From: Paracoccus sp. (in: a-proteobacteria)
GTDB lineage: Bacteria > Pseudomonadota > Alphaproteobacteria > Rhodobacterales > Rhodobacteraceae
NCBI GenBank assembly: GCA_030538425.1
Contig: JAUNTZ010000004.1
Span: 1 to 64,000, forward strand
Length of the DNA stretch: 64,000 bases
Direction: 5' to 3'
Shown: positions 35,424 through 43,589 of the stretch, one piece after another
Position numbering within the stretch: the stretch's first letter is position 1
Layout: every line of letters starts with the position of its first letter
Made by a program: the position numbers and the translations under genes
The notes under the pieces: generated by a model
The model's input: only the letters and a program-made list of their open reading frames with translations
Told to the model about the DNA's origin: nothing
Database searches by the model: none

Positions 35424-37001
35424 ATGTCAAAGATCGCCTTCATCCTGCTGACCCATAAAGATCCCAAGGGGGTGATCGCACAGGCCGAGCGGCTGACGGC
35501 GACGGGCGATTTCGTGTCGATCCATTTCGACGCGAACGGCAGGGCTGAGGATTTCCGGCTGATCGAAGATGCGCTGCAGGGCAACCCCTCGGTGACCTTC
35601 GCGCGCAAGCGGTTGCGCTGCGGCTGGGGCGCGTGGTCGCTGGTGGCCGCCACGCTTGAGGCGGTGCGCGCGGCGGTTGAGGCTTTCACAAGTGCGACGC
35701 ATTTCTACATGCTCTCGGGCGATTGCATGCCGATCAAATCGGCTGAATATGCGCATGATTTCCTTGACCGAGAGCACGTCGATTATATTGAAAGTTTTGA
35801 CTTTTTTGAAAGCGACTGGATCAAGACCGGGTTCAAGGAAGAGCGGCTGATCTATCGCCACTGGTTCAACGAACGCAGCCAGTCGCGGCTGTTTTACGCA
35901 AGCTATAACCTTCAGCGCCGCTTTGGCCTGACCCGTGAGGTGCCGCGCGACATCCAGATGATGATCGGCAGCCAATGGTGGTGCCTGCGCCGCCAGACCA
36001 TTGAAAAGGTTCTTGATTTCTGCGACTCGCGCCCCGATGTGATGCGGTTTTTCTCGACCACATGGATTCCGGATGAGACGTTTTTCCAGACCATCGTGCG
36101 CCATGTCGTGCCGCGCGGTGAGATCCGCTCGCGGACGCTGACCTATCTGATCTTTACCGATTACGGGATGCCGGTCGTCTTCTGCAACGACCATTACGAT
36201 ATGCTCTTGGGCCAGGACTATCTGTTCGCCCGCAAGATCAGCCCGGAAGCCACGGACATGAAAGAGAAAATGGGTGCGCTCTGGCGGGTTGAGGGGCAGC
36301 ATTTCCCGATCTCGGGCGAGGGCAAAAGCCTGTTTCGTTTCCTGACCGGGCGGGGCCGGATCGGGCGGCGTTTTGCCCCGCGTTTCTGGGAAACCGAGGG
36401 CAGTCTGGGCCGCCAGAACGAGTTGCTGATCGTGGTCGCCAAGAAATGGCATGTCGCCAAGCGGCTGACCCAGGCGATCCGCGACCATACCGATATTCCG
36501 GCGGTCGATTACCTGTTCAATGAGACGCAGGCGGGCCTGCCCGATATGGGCGGGATCGAGAAAACCCTTGAAAAGCGCGAACGCCATCGCCGCGCGCTGA
36601 TCCGCATGTTGTTCAGCGAATTTGGCACTTCGCGCATGGTGCTGTGCCTTGATCCCTCGGCGCTTGAGCTGGTGCAGGATCTGGCCAATGACAAGGCCGA
36701 AACCCGCATCCTGTTCATCGACGCCGAGTTCGACGATGATTATGTGCGCGGCCATATCGAGCGCGTGGGTCTGGCCGGGCAATCGACCCCGCCCGAGGTG
36801 GTGGAGCGTCTGCTGCCCGTCGTGCGCGGCGATCTGGAACATGAGGCCGAGCGTTTGCAGGACATGGAGTTCGAGAATTTCGGCCAGATCTCGGCCAGTT
36901 CGGGGGTGGAGCGCAATGCGCGCAAGATTGCCGCCTTCCTGAACATTCCGCCGGAAGATGCGACCCGCATCGCCGAGACGCCCCATCTTTTTGCCGACTG
37001 A
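35424..37001 (+). CDS. GT14-type beta-1,6-N-acetylglucosaminyltransferase-like protein with long C-terminal region
   Basis: 525 residues. The first 300 resemble core-2/I-branching glycosyltransferases: AFILLTHKDPKGV, SIHFDANG, GWGAWSLVAATLEAVRAA, FYMLSGDCMPIKSAEY and GSQWWCLRRQTIEKVLDF, with WIPDETFFQT as a likely catalytic Glu region. The remaining 225 residues form a separate domain, seen in Rhodobacterales homologues (DUF5928 as I recall), containing a helical RILFIDAEFDDDYVRGHIER stretch. Function: probably transfers a sugar to a cell-surface or intracellular acceptor. The start at 35424 has only a weak ribosome-binding site. Confidence 0.8.
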   Translation: MSKIAFILLTHKDPKGVIAQAERLTATGDFVSIHFDANGRAEDFRLIEDALQGNPSVTFARKRLRCGWGAWSLVAATLEAVRAAVEAFTSATHFYMLSGDCMPIKSAEYAHDFLDREHVDYIESFDFFESDWIKTGFKEERLIYRHWFNERSQSRLFYASYNLQRRFGLTREVPRDIQMMIGSQWWCLRRQTIEKVLDFCDSRPDVMRFFSTTWIPDETFFQTIVRHVVPRGEIRSRTLTYLIFTDYGMPVVFCNDHYDMLLGQDYLFARKISPEATDMKEKMGALWRVEGQHFPISGEGKSLFRFLTGRGRIGRRFAPRFWETEGSLGRQNELLIVVAKKWHVAKRLTQAIRDHTDIPAVDYLFNETQAGLPDMGGIEKTLEKRERHRRALIRMLFSEFGTSRMVLCLDPSALELVQDLANDKAETRILFIDAEFDDDYVRGHIERVGLAGQSTPPEVVERLLPVVRGDLEHEAERLQDMEFENFGQISASSGVERNARKIAAFLNIPPEDATRIAETPHLFAD

Positions 37002-37013
37002 CCGGAGGTTCTG

Positions 37014-37394
37014 ATGCAGTTCACCTATGACGACAGCAACATTTTTGCCCGTATCCTGCGCGGTGAGATCCCCAATGACACGGTGCTTGAAACCGAACAC
37101 ACGCTGGCGTTTCGCGACATTCAGCCCAAGCGCCCGGTGCATGTTCTGGTGATCCCCAAAGGGAAATATGTGAGCTTTGACGACTTCGCTGCCCATGCCT
37201 CGCCCGAGGAGATCACCGATTTCATGCGCGTCTGTGCGCGGGTGGCTGAGGGTGAGGGGGTCTCGACCGCTGCGGGCGGGCAGGGCTTTCGCGCGATCAC
37301 CAATGCGGGCACTCATGGCGTGCAGGAAGTGCCGCATTTCCACCTGCACATTCTGGGCGGGGCCATGGCCGGGCCGATGCTGGCGGCGGGCTGA
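37014..37394 (+). CDS. HIT family nucleotide-binding protein (HINT-like)
   Basis: 126 residues, the usual size. The histidine triad is HFHLHILGG near the C-terminus, preceded by NAGTHGVQEVPH. The N-terminus has YDDSNIFARILRGEIP, typical of HINT purine nucleoside phosphoramidases. It starts 12 bp after the GT14 stop with GGAGG ahead of the ATG, so the two are probably co-transcribed. Confidence 0.93.
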   Translation: MQFTYDDSNIFARILRGEIPNDTVLETEHTLAFRDIQPKRPVHVLVIPKGKYVSFDDFAAHASPEEITDFMRVCARVAEGEGVSTAAGGQGFRAITNAGTHGVQEVPHFHLHILGGAMAGPMLAAG

Positions 37395-37402
37395 TCGGCC
37401 TT

Positions 37403-38338
37403 TCAGCTGTGCTTGCGGGTCAGGTCGACGAAGACATCCTCCAGCCGGGGCTGTTCAATCGCAATATCTCGGATCGGCAGCCCCGCGCCCCTCAGCGCGT
37501 CGATCAGCGCATCCGCCCGCATGGATGAGGGCTTGTAGCTGAAGGCCAGCCGCCCGTCCCGGCGTCGCTCCATCGTGACGCCTTCGGGCAGGGCGGGGTC
37601 GGGGGCCTCGGTGCCCGGGTCGATCACAAGCGTCTTGCCATCGGCCTGTGCGACAAGGGCCGCGGTGTCATCGAGGGCGATCACCTCGCCGCGGTCGATA
37701 ATGGCGATGCGGTCACACATTTCCTCAGCCTCTTCAAGGTAATGCGTGGTCAGGATGATGGTCATGCCCTGTTCGTTCAGCCGCCGCACATTGCGCCAGA
37801 GCATGTCCCGCAGCTCAATATCCACGCCTGCCGTGGGTTCGTCCAGAACAAGAACCTGCGGGCGATGAACCAGGGCCTTGGCGAGCAGAAGCCGCCGCTT
37901 CATTCCGCCCGAGAGGCTGCGCGCATAGGCATCAGCCTGCGCGGTCAGGCCGACCAGCTCCAGAAGCTCATCCGTCCACCGCTCACCGCGCGGCACGCCG
38001 TAAAGCCCGGCTTGCACCTCAAGGCTGGCGCGGGGCGTGAAGAACGGGTCGATGTTCAATTCCTGCGGCATGACGCCAATCGCGGCGCGCGAATTGCGCG
38101 GATTGATGTCCTGATCAAAGCCCCAGATCACAACCTGACCCGCTGTTTTGTTCACCAGACCGGCCAGAATGTTGATCGTGGTCGATTTGCCTGCCCCGTT
38201 CGGCCCCAAAAGCCCAAAGATCGAGCCTGCGCGGATCGTCAGGTCAATCCCGCGCAGCGCCTCTTTCGCGGGTTGATTGCCCGAGGCGGCATAGATCTTG
38301 CGCAGCCCGGTGATCTCGATGGCGTTTGGTGTTGTCAT
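37403..38338 (-). CDS. ABC transporter ATP-binding protein (NatA/DrrA type)
   Basis: 311 residues with Walker [16 protein letters not shown] near 43, signature [16 protein letters not shown], Walker [13 protein letters not shown] and the switch His in [10 protein letters not shown]. The C-terminal 80 residues match the DrrA-like extension. The class exports drugs, lipids or sodium with a separate permease. No permease gene is adjacent, so its partner must lie elsewhere. The end is 8 bp from the HIT gene stop, convergent. Confidence 0.9.
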   Translation of the reverse strand: MTTPNAIEITGLRKIYAASGNQPAKEALRGIDLTIRAGSIFGLLGPNGAGKSTTINILAGLVNKTAGQVVIWGFDQDINPRNSRAAIGVMPQELNIDPFFTPRASLEVQAGLYGVPRGERWTDELLELVGLTAQADAYARSLSGGMKRRLLLAKALVHRPQVLVLDEPTAGVDIELRDMLWRNVRRLNEQGMTIILTTHYLEEAEEMCDRIAIIDRGEVIALDDTAALVAQADGKTLVIDPGTEAPDPALPEGVTMERRRDGRLAFSYKPSSMRADALIDALRGAGLPIRDIAIEQPRLEDVFVDLTRKHS

Positions 38339-38419
38339 GGCGGTCTCTTGTCTGCGGGGGCAGGGACGGGTTATGTGGGCTTAGATCAAACCCCGCGCCC
38401 GATCACAAGAAGGCCCGCC

Positions 38420-38656
38420 ATGACTGAACACACCGCACCCCACGCCGATCGTGCCCTGCAAGACGTGACCCTGCCCGACGCGCCGCGCAGCGTCATGGTG
38501 ACAAGCCGCCGTGTTGCCTGCGACGGGGAAACTTCGCTGGGCCTTGGACATCCGCGCGTCTGGCTGGCCGTGGCTGAGGATACCGGCATGGTCGAATGCG
38601 GCTATTGCGACACGCGCTATATTCTTGACCCCACCCATGCGGGGGATGCGCATTAA
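38420..38656 (+). CDS. CHCC-type zinc-finger protein (NDUFS6-like)
   Basis: 78 residues. The zinc ligands are the Cys in VACDG, the His in LGLGHPRV and the C-x2-C of ECGYCDTRY, the pattern of the zf-CHCC domain related to the 13-kDa subunit of complex I. In alphaproteobacteria small proteins of this class associate with NADH dehydrogenase; here that is inferred. It is convergent with the FABP-like gene across a duplicated junction. Confidence 0.82.
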   Translation: MTEHTAPHADRALQDVTLPDAPRSVMVTSRRVACDGETSLGLGHPRVWLAVAEDTGMVECGYCDTRYILDPTHAGDAH

Positions 38657-38863
38657 GCGCGCCGTCGGTTTCGGCTGAGAGGTCTCGGCCCGCCGCAAGA
38701 GGATTGGCGACCGGACCGGCCACGCGTATTAGGCGCGCCTTGGATTCCGGCTGAAGGGCCTCAGCGCGCGTTGGGTTCCGGCTGAAGGGCCTCAGCGCGC
38801 GTTGGGTTCCGGCTGAGAGGTCTCAGCCCGCCGCCAGAGGATTGGCGCTAGGCCCGGCCACCC
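38649..38863. repeat. Duplicated zinc-finger/FABP convergent junction
   Basis: The left unit runs from GCGCATTAA (zinc-finger gene stop) to the first copy of CCGCAAGAGGATTGGCG. The right unit starts near 38724 with GCGTATTAGGCGCGCC and ends in the true FABP-gene terminus. Both contain GGCTGAGAGGTCTC. Inside the right unit a roughly 31-bp piece (GCGCGCGTTGGGTTCCGG...) is itself repeated two to three times. The orphan FABP tail reads AGPVANPLAAG against the genuine AGPSANPLAAG. Confidence 0.8.
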
Positions 38864-39446
38864 GGCGCAGGCGGTTCTCGTCGTGGTGGTCGAACGGCTC
38901 GCGCCCCCGGATCATCAGCGTGGTGTCGATGCGGTAGGACCAGCTGTCGTCATCATGCAGCGTCACCTCGATGCGGTAGCGGTCGGTGCGGAAGTTCTGT
39001 TCGAGAAAATCGTTCGAGACGATCCCGTAATCCGCAGCCCCCCGCCGCGCCTCGACGCTGAAGCGGCGGGCGTCCTTCTCGGCCTTGCCTGCGGCCAGAA
39101 ACGCCTGCCCGCGCGGGATCGTGCCGCTTTGCAGCAACAGCCCGCTGGCGGGTTCCCACAGCCAATAGCCAACCTGATCGTGGAAGGTGATCTTTTCCTC
39201 GGGGTTGTTGATATGGATGTGATAGCGCAGCCCGTAAAGCAGTTGCGGCCCGTTGGTCTGCGCGTCGATCGGATCAAAGCGCACCCTTTCGATGAACTGC
39301 TTGCGTTCTGGCCCCTGGGCCTTGGGGCTGACATCGAGACCCTTTTGCGCCTCCCATGTGCCGGCCAGGGCGCGCAGCGGGCCAAGATGGGCAAGCGTAT
39401 CAGCCGAGACCGGCGGTTCGGTATAGATATCGGGCGGCGGGTGCAT
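38823..39446 (-). CDS. FABP-like heme-binding beta-barrel protein (nitrobindin-like)
   Basis: 207 residues. N-terminal LAGTWEAQKGLDVSPKA and the later LLYGLRYHIHIN, GYWLWEPASGLLLQS and FRTDRYRIEVTLHDD stretches fit the FABP/DUF1794 family of ten-stranded barrels, some of which bind heme and react with nitric oxide or peroxynitrite. No signal peptide. Role in this organism is unknown. The C-terminus (SANPLAAG) is duplicated downstream. Confidence 0.78.
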   Translation of the reverse strand: MHPPPDIYTEPPVSADTLAHLGPLRALAGTWEAQKGLDVSPKAQGPERKQFIERVRFDPIDAQTNGPQLLYGLRYHIHINNPEEKITFHDQVGYWLWEPASGLLLQSGTIPRGQAFLAAGKAEKDARRFSVEARRGAADYGIVSNDFLEQNFRTDRYRIEVTLHDDDSWSYRIDTTLMIRGREPFDHHDENRLRRVAGPSANPLAAG

Positions 39447-39725
39447 GGCGTGATCCTTGTGTTGCGCGCGGGCAGGAGAACCCGCAATCGCGCGCGGGGC
39501 AAGTTTTTTCCCGCGACCCTATCGGACGGCGGGCGATTTGCGGCAAATGGACCCTGCGGCGTGGACCGCCCGCTTGATTGGCTTTTCGCCAGAAGAGTGC
39601 CTTTTGCTGGCAAAGTTCCCGTAGATGAACGCCTCAGCAAACCACACGGCCCGACAGCGCCCCTTTGCCCCGGCTCAACTTCATGCGACAAGGCCCCAAA
39701 GACCCGACCACAAAGGACCACGCGC

Positions 39726-42533
39726 ATGAGTTTCGGCAAAGGCCACCACCTGCATCTGATCGACGGATCGGCCTTTATCTTCCGCGCCTATCACGCGCTG
39801 CCGCCGCTGACGCGGAAATCGGACGGGTTGCCGGTGGGCGCGGTGGCGGGGTTCTGCAATATGCTGTGGAAATATGTGCAGGATGCCAACGGCTCGGGCG
39901 GGCCGACCCATGCGGCGGTGATCTTCGACCATTCGTCCAAGACCTTCCGCAATGAGATCTATCCCGATTACAAGGCCAACCGCCCCGAGCCGCCCGAGGA
40001 TCTGCGCCCGCAATTCCCGCTGACCCGCGACGCCACCCGCGCCTTCAATATCGCCTGTATCGAGACCGAGGGGTTCGAGGCCGACGACATTATCGCGACC
40101 CTTGCCTGCCGGGCGCGCGATGCGGGCGGCTCGGCCACGATCATCAGTTCGGACAAAGACCTGATGCAACTGATCGGGGGCGGCGTCGATATGCTGGACC
40201 CGATCAAGAACAGCATTATCGGTCCCGATGAGGTGCGCGAAAAATTCGGCGTCGGGCCGGATCGGGTCGTCGATATTCAGGCCCTCGCAGGCGATTCGGT
40301 CGATAACGTGCCGGGCGCGCCGGGCATCGGGGTCAAGACAGCCGCGCTGCTGATCAACGAATATGGCGATCTGGAAAGCCTGCTGGAACGCGCCGAGGAA
40401 ATCAAACAGCCCAAGCGCCGCCAGACGCTGATCGATTTTGCAGAACAGATCCGGATCTCGAAACGGCTGGTGACGCTTGATTGCGACACGCCGCTTGATC
40501 TTGATCTGGCCTCGCTTGAGGTCCGCGCGCCCGAGCCTGAGGCCCTGCTGGGCTTTCTGGCGCAGATGGAGTTCCGCACCCTGACCGCCCGCGTGGCCGA
40601 GCGTCTGGGCGCCGACGCCCCCGCCGTGCCCGACCCCGCGCCGGTCAGCACCCCTGCCGCACAGGCCGCCGCCGCGCCCGACTGGCCCGCCATCGACCAT
40701 GCGGCCTATGAGACCGTCACCGATGAGGCCGCGCTTGACCGCTGGATCTCCGCGATTCGTGAGGCGGGGGCGGTTGCCATAGATACTGAGACAACCTCGC
40801 TCGATGAAATGCAGGCCGAGTTGGTGGGCATCTCGCTGGCGCTTGGACCGGGGCGGGCCTGTTATATTCCGGTCGGCCATATCGCGGGCGGGGGGGATCT
40901 GTTCGGCGGGGTCGAGAAGGTCGCGGGCCAGCTTGACCGCGATCTGGTTCTGGCGCGGCTGAAGCCCGTGCTTGAGGATTCCGCCACGCTGAAAATCGGC
41001 CAGAACGCGAAATATGACTGGAAGATCCTCGCCCGCCACGGCATCCGCATGGCGCCCTTGGAGGATACCATGCTGCTCTCCTATGCGCTTTATGCGGGTG
41101 AGCATAATCACGGCATGGATGAGCTGTCCGAGCGTTATCTGGCCCACCACCCGCTGCCGATCAAGGATCTGATCGGCTCGGGCAAGGCGCAAATCAATTT
41201 CGCGCAGGTCGAGATCGACCGCGCCGCGCCCTATGCCGCCGAGGATGCCGAGATCACCTGGCGGCTGCGCGAGGTGCTGCGCCCAAGGCTGGGTCCGGCG
41301 CAGGTCACGACCGCCTATGAGACGCTGGAGCGTCCGATGATCCCGGTTCTGGCGGAGATGGAAATGGCGGGCATTCGCGTCGATACCGATCACCTGTCGC
41401 GGATGTCGAACGCCTTCGCGCAGAAAATGGCCGGGCTTGAGGATGAGATCCACGCCCTTGCCGGTGGCCCGTTCAATGTCGCAAGCCCCAAGCAGTTGGG
41501 CGATATCCTGTTCGGGCAGATGGGGCTTGCGGGTGGCAAACAGGGCAAGACAGGGGCCTTCTCGACCAGTGCCGATGTGCTGGAGGATCTGGCCGCCGAG
41601 GGGCACGAACTGCCTGCCCGCGTGCTTGACTGGCGGCAGATTGCCAAGCTCAAAAGCACTTATACGGATGCGCTGCAAACCCATGTGAACCCCGATACGG
41701 GCCGGGTGCATACGTCCTATTCCATCGCGGGCGCGCAGACCGGGCGGCTGGCCTCGACCGATCCGAACCTGCAAAACATCCCCGTGCGCAGCGACGAGGG
41801 GCGGCGCATCCGCGAAGCCTTTGTCGCAGCCCCCGGTCATAGCCTTGTCAGCCTTGACTACAGCCAGATCGAGCTGCGGATTCTGGCCCATGTCGCGGAT
41901 ATTCCGGCGCTGAAACAGGCGTTCCGCGACGGCATCGATATTCACGCCATGACCGCCAGCCAGATGTTCGGCGTCCCGGTCGAGGGCATGGACCCGATGA
42001 TCCGCCGCCGCGCCAAGGCGATCAATTTCGGGGTGATCTATGGCATCTCGGGCTTTGGACTGGCGCGCAACCTGCGCATCCCGCGCGCCGAGGCGCAAGA
42101 GTTCATCGACACCTATTTCCAGCGTTTCCCCGAGATCCGCGCCTATATGGACGACACCGTCGCCAAAGCGCAGCGCGACGGGTTCGTGCGCACGATCTTT
42201 GGCCGCCGGATCATGACGCCGGGCATCAATACCAAAGGCCCCGCCGCCGGTGGCGCCCGCCGCGCGGCGATCAACGCCCCGATTCAGGGCGCCGCTGCCG
42301 ACATCATCCGCCGCGCAATGATCCGCATGGGTGAAGCGGTCCGAGACCTGCCCGCGCGGATGCTGCTGCAGGTGCATGACGAGCTGGTGTTTGAGGTCGA
42401 ACAGGGCGCCGAAGCCGCGCTGATCGACGCCGCCCGCGCGGTGATGGAGACCGCGCCGGAGCCTGCGGTGAAGCTGTCGGTGCCTTTGGTCGTGGATGCC
42501 GGGCAGGGCGCGAACTGGGCGGCTGCGCATTAG
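39726..42533 (+). CDS. polA: DNA polymerase I
   Basis: 935 residues with all three domains. 5'-3' exonuclease: LIDGSAFIFRAYHALPP near the N-terminus and SSDKDLMQL. 3'-5' exonuclease: AIDTETTSLDEMQAELVGIS, which keeps the Asp-x-Glu pair and so looks active. Polymerase: motif A LDYSQIELRILAHVA (Asp near 711), motif B RRRAKAINFGVIYGISGFG, motif C VHDELVFEV. Repairs DNA and removes primers. The end, LSVPLVVDAGQGANWAAAH, is followed by nine decayed copies of itself. Start ATG at 39726; the longer frame upstream has no support. Confidence 0.97.
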   Translation: MSFGKGHHLHLIDGSAFIFRAYHALPPLTRKSDGLPVGAVAGFCNMLWKYVQDANGSGGPTHAAVIFDHSSKTFRNEIYPDYKANRPEPPEDLRPQFPLTRDATRAFNIACIETEGFEADDIIATLACRARDAGGSATIISSDKDLMQLIGGGVDMLDPIKNSIIGPDEVREKFGVGPDRVVDIQALAGDSVDNVPGAPGIGVKTAALLINEYGDLESLLERAEEIKQPKRRQTLIDFAEQIRISKRLVTLDCDTPLDLDLASLEVRAPEPEALLGFLAQMEFRTLTARVAERLGADAPAVPDPAPVSTPAAQAAAAPDWPAIDHAAYETVTDEAALDRWISAIREAGAVAIDTETTSLDEMQAELVGISLALGPGRACYIPVGHIAGGGDLFGGVEKVAGQLDRDLVLARLKPVLEDSATLKIGQNAKYDWKILARHGIRMAPLEDTMLLSYALYAGEHNHGMDELSERYLAHHPLPIKDLIGSGKAQINFAQVEIDRAAPYAAEDAEITWRLREVLRPRLGPAQVTTAYETLERPMIPVLAEMEMAGIRVDTDHLSRMSNAFAQKMAGLEDEIHALAGGPFNVASPKQLGDILFGQMGLAGGKQGKTGAFSTSADVLEDLAAEGHELPARVLDWRQIAKLKSTYTDALQTHVNPDTGRVHTSYSIAGAQTGRLASTDPNLQNIPVRSDEGRRIREAFVAAPGHSLVSLDYSQIELRILAHVADIPALKQAFRDGIDIHAMTASQMFGVPVEGMDPMIRRRAKAINFGVIYGISGFGLARNLRIPRAEAQEFIDTYFQRFPEIRAYMDDTVAKAQRDGFVRTIFGRRIMTPGINTKGPAAGGARRAAINAPIQGAAADIIRRAMIRMGEAVRDLPARMLLQVHDELVFEVEQGAEAALIDAARAVMETAPEPAVKLSVPLVVDAGQGANWAAAH

Positions 42534-43441
42534 GGCGGGCGCTGATGGAGGGCGCGGCGGAAGCTGCGCAAGCTGTCGTTGCCTTTGGTCGTTGATGCGG
42601 GGCAGGGCGCGAACTGGACGGCTGCGCATTATTTCGGGCTTTGCCGTAATGGAGCACTAGGCGGAACCTGCGGTGAAGTTGTCTGTGCCTCTGGTGGTGG
42701 ATGCAGGGCAGAGCGCGAACTGGGCGGCCGCGCATTAGGGCGGGCCGTGATGGAGCGCTCGGCGCAGCCGTAGCAAATCTGTCTGTGCCTCTGGTTGTCG
42801 ATGCGAAGCAGGTCGCGAGCTGGGCCGCCGCGACTTAGTGCGGGCGATGCCGTGATTGAGTGGGCGGCGGATCGCGCGGTGGAGCTGTCGGTGCTTCTGG
42901 TCGTCGCTTCGAAGTAGGCCGCGAAGCGGGCCGCCGCGAATTAGCGGCCCGCGCGGTGATGGCGACCGCGCCCGAACTTGCGGTGAAGCTGTTGGTACCG
43001 CTGGTGATAGACGCAGGGCAAGGCGCGAACCGGGCCGCCGCGAATTAGGGCGGGCCGCGCCGTGATGGAGTGCGCGGCAGAACCTGCGGTGAAGCTTTCG
43101 GTTCTTATGGTCGTCTATGCAGGGCGGCCCGCGAATTGGGCCGCTGTGCATTAGGGCGGGGGGGATGGAGCGCTCGGCGGAGGCTGCGCAAGCTGTCGTT
43201 GCCTTTGGTCGTTGATGCGAGGCAGGGCGCGAACTGGGCCGCCGCGCATTAGCGCCTAGCGCCGTGACGGAGCGCTCGGCGGAGCGTGTGGTGAAGTTGT
43301 CTGTGCCTCTGGTCGTTGATGCGGGAAGGGTGTGAGCTGCGCATTAGTGCGGGCCCTGCCGTGCTGGGGACTGCGGTTAAGCTGTCGGTGCCTTTGGTGG
43401 TCGATTCCGGGCAGGGCGCGCATTGGCCCGATGTATATTAG
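42438..43441 (+). repeat. Ten-unit tandem array of the polA 3' end (one live, nine decayed)
   Basis: Each unit is about 94-106 bp and ends in a copy of the last codons of polA, usually still closed by TAG. Unit ends fall at about 42533 (live gene), 42632, 42738, 42838, 42944, 43048, 43154, 43252, 43347 and 43441. Shared landmarks are GTGATGGAG, CTGCGGTGAAGCTGTC, TGCCTTTGGTCGT, GCAGGGCGCGAACTGGGC and GCGCATTAG. The unit ending at 43048 keeps an open frame, VKLLVPLVIDAGQGANRAAA. The units ending at 42632 and 43252 are more like each other than like their neighbours. Nothing else was seen in this stretch. Confidence 0.93.
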
Positions 43442-43510
43442 CGGCCCGCGCCCCGCCACAAACCTGCTGACCGCACGTTTTTGATCGGGTCGCGAATTTC
43501 CACACGGCAC

Positions 43511-43524
43511 TTGAGTTTGGTCAA
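43511..43524. promoter_or_regulatory. FNR/NnrR-type box ahead of nosR
   Basis: TTGA-GTTTGG-TCAA is an exact FNR-family half-site palindrome 66 bp ahead of the nosR start. In denitrifying alphaproteobacteria such boxes bring nos genes under oxygen or nitric oxide control through FNR/CRP-type regulators. Which regulator binds cannot be told from the site. The polA-tail array ends 70 bp upstream. Confidence 0.75.
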
Positions 43525-43589
43525 GGCCCGCGCGCGTCGCCTGTTCCACTGTCCTGCATGAAGGCGGCACTTGTGGACAGGAAGCCAGA

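Noticed and set aside
35427-37349. A 640-codon minus-strand open frame opposite the GT14 gene
   Set aside because: Antisense shadow; the plus-strand protein has a recognisable fold and the minus-strand one does not.
39681-42629. A 982-codon open frame on the minus strand opposite polA
   Set aside because: It is the antisense shadow of a clear polA reading frame in GC-rich DNA; its translation shows no domain and it extends through the decayed repeats.
42534-43441. CRISPR-like array
   Set aside because: Units are contiguous copies of coding DNA with no unique spacers between short repeats, and no cas genes are present.
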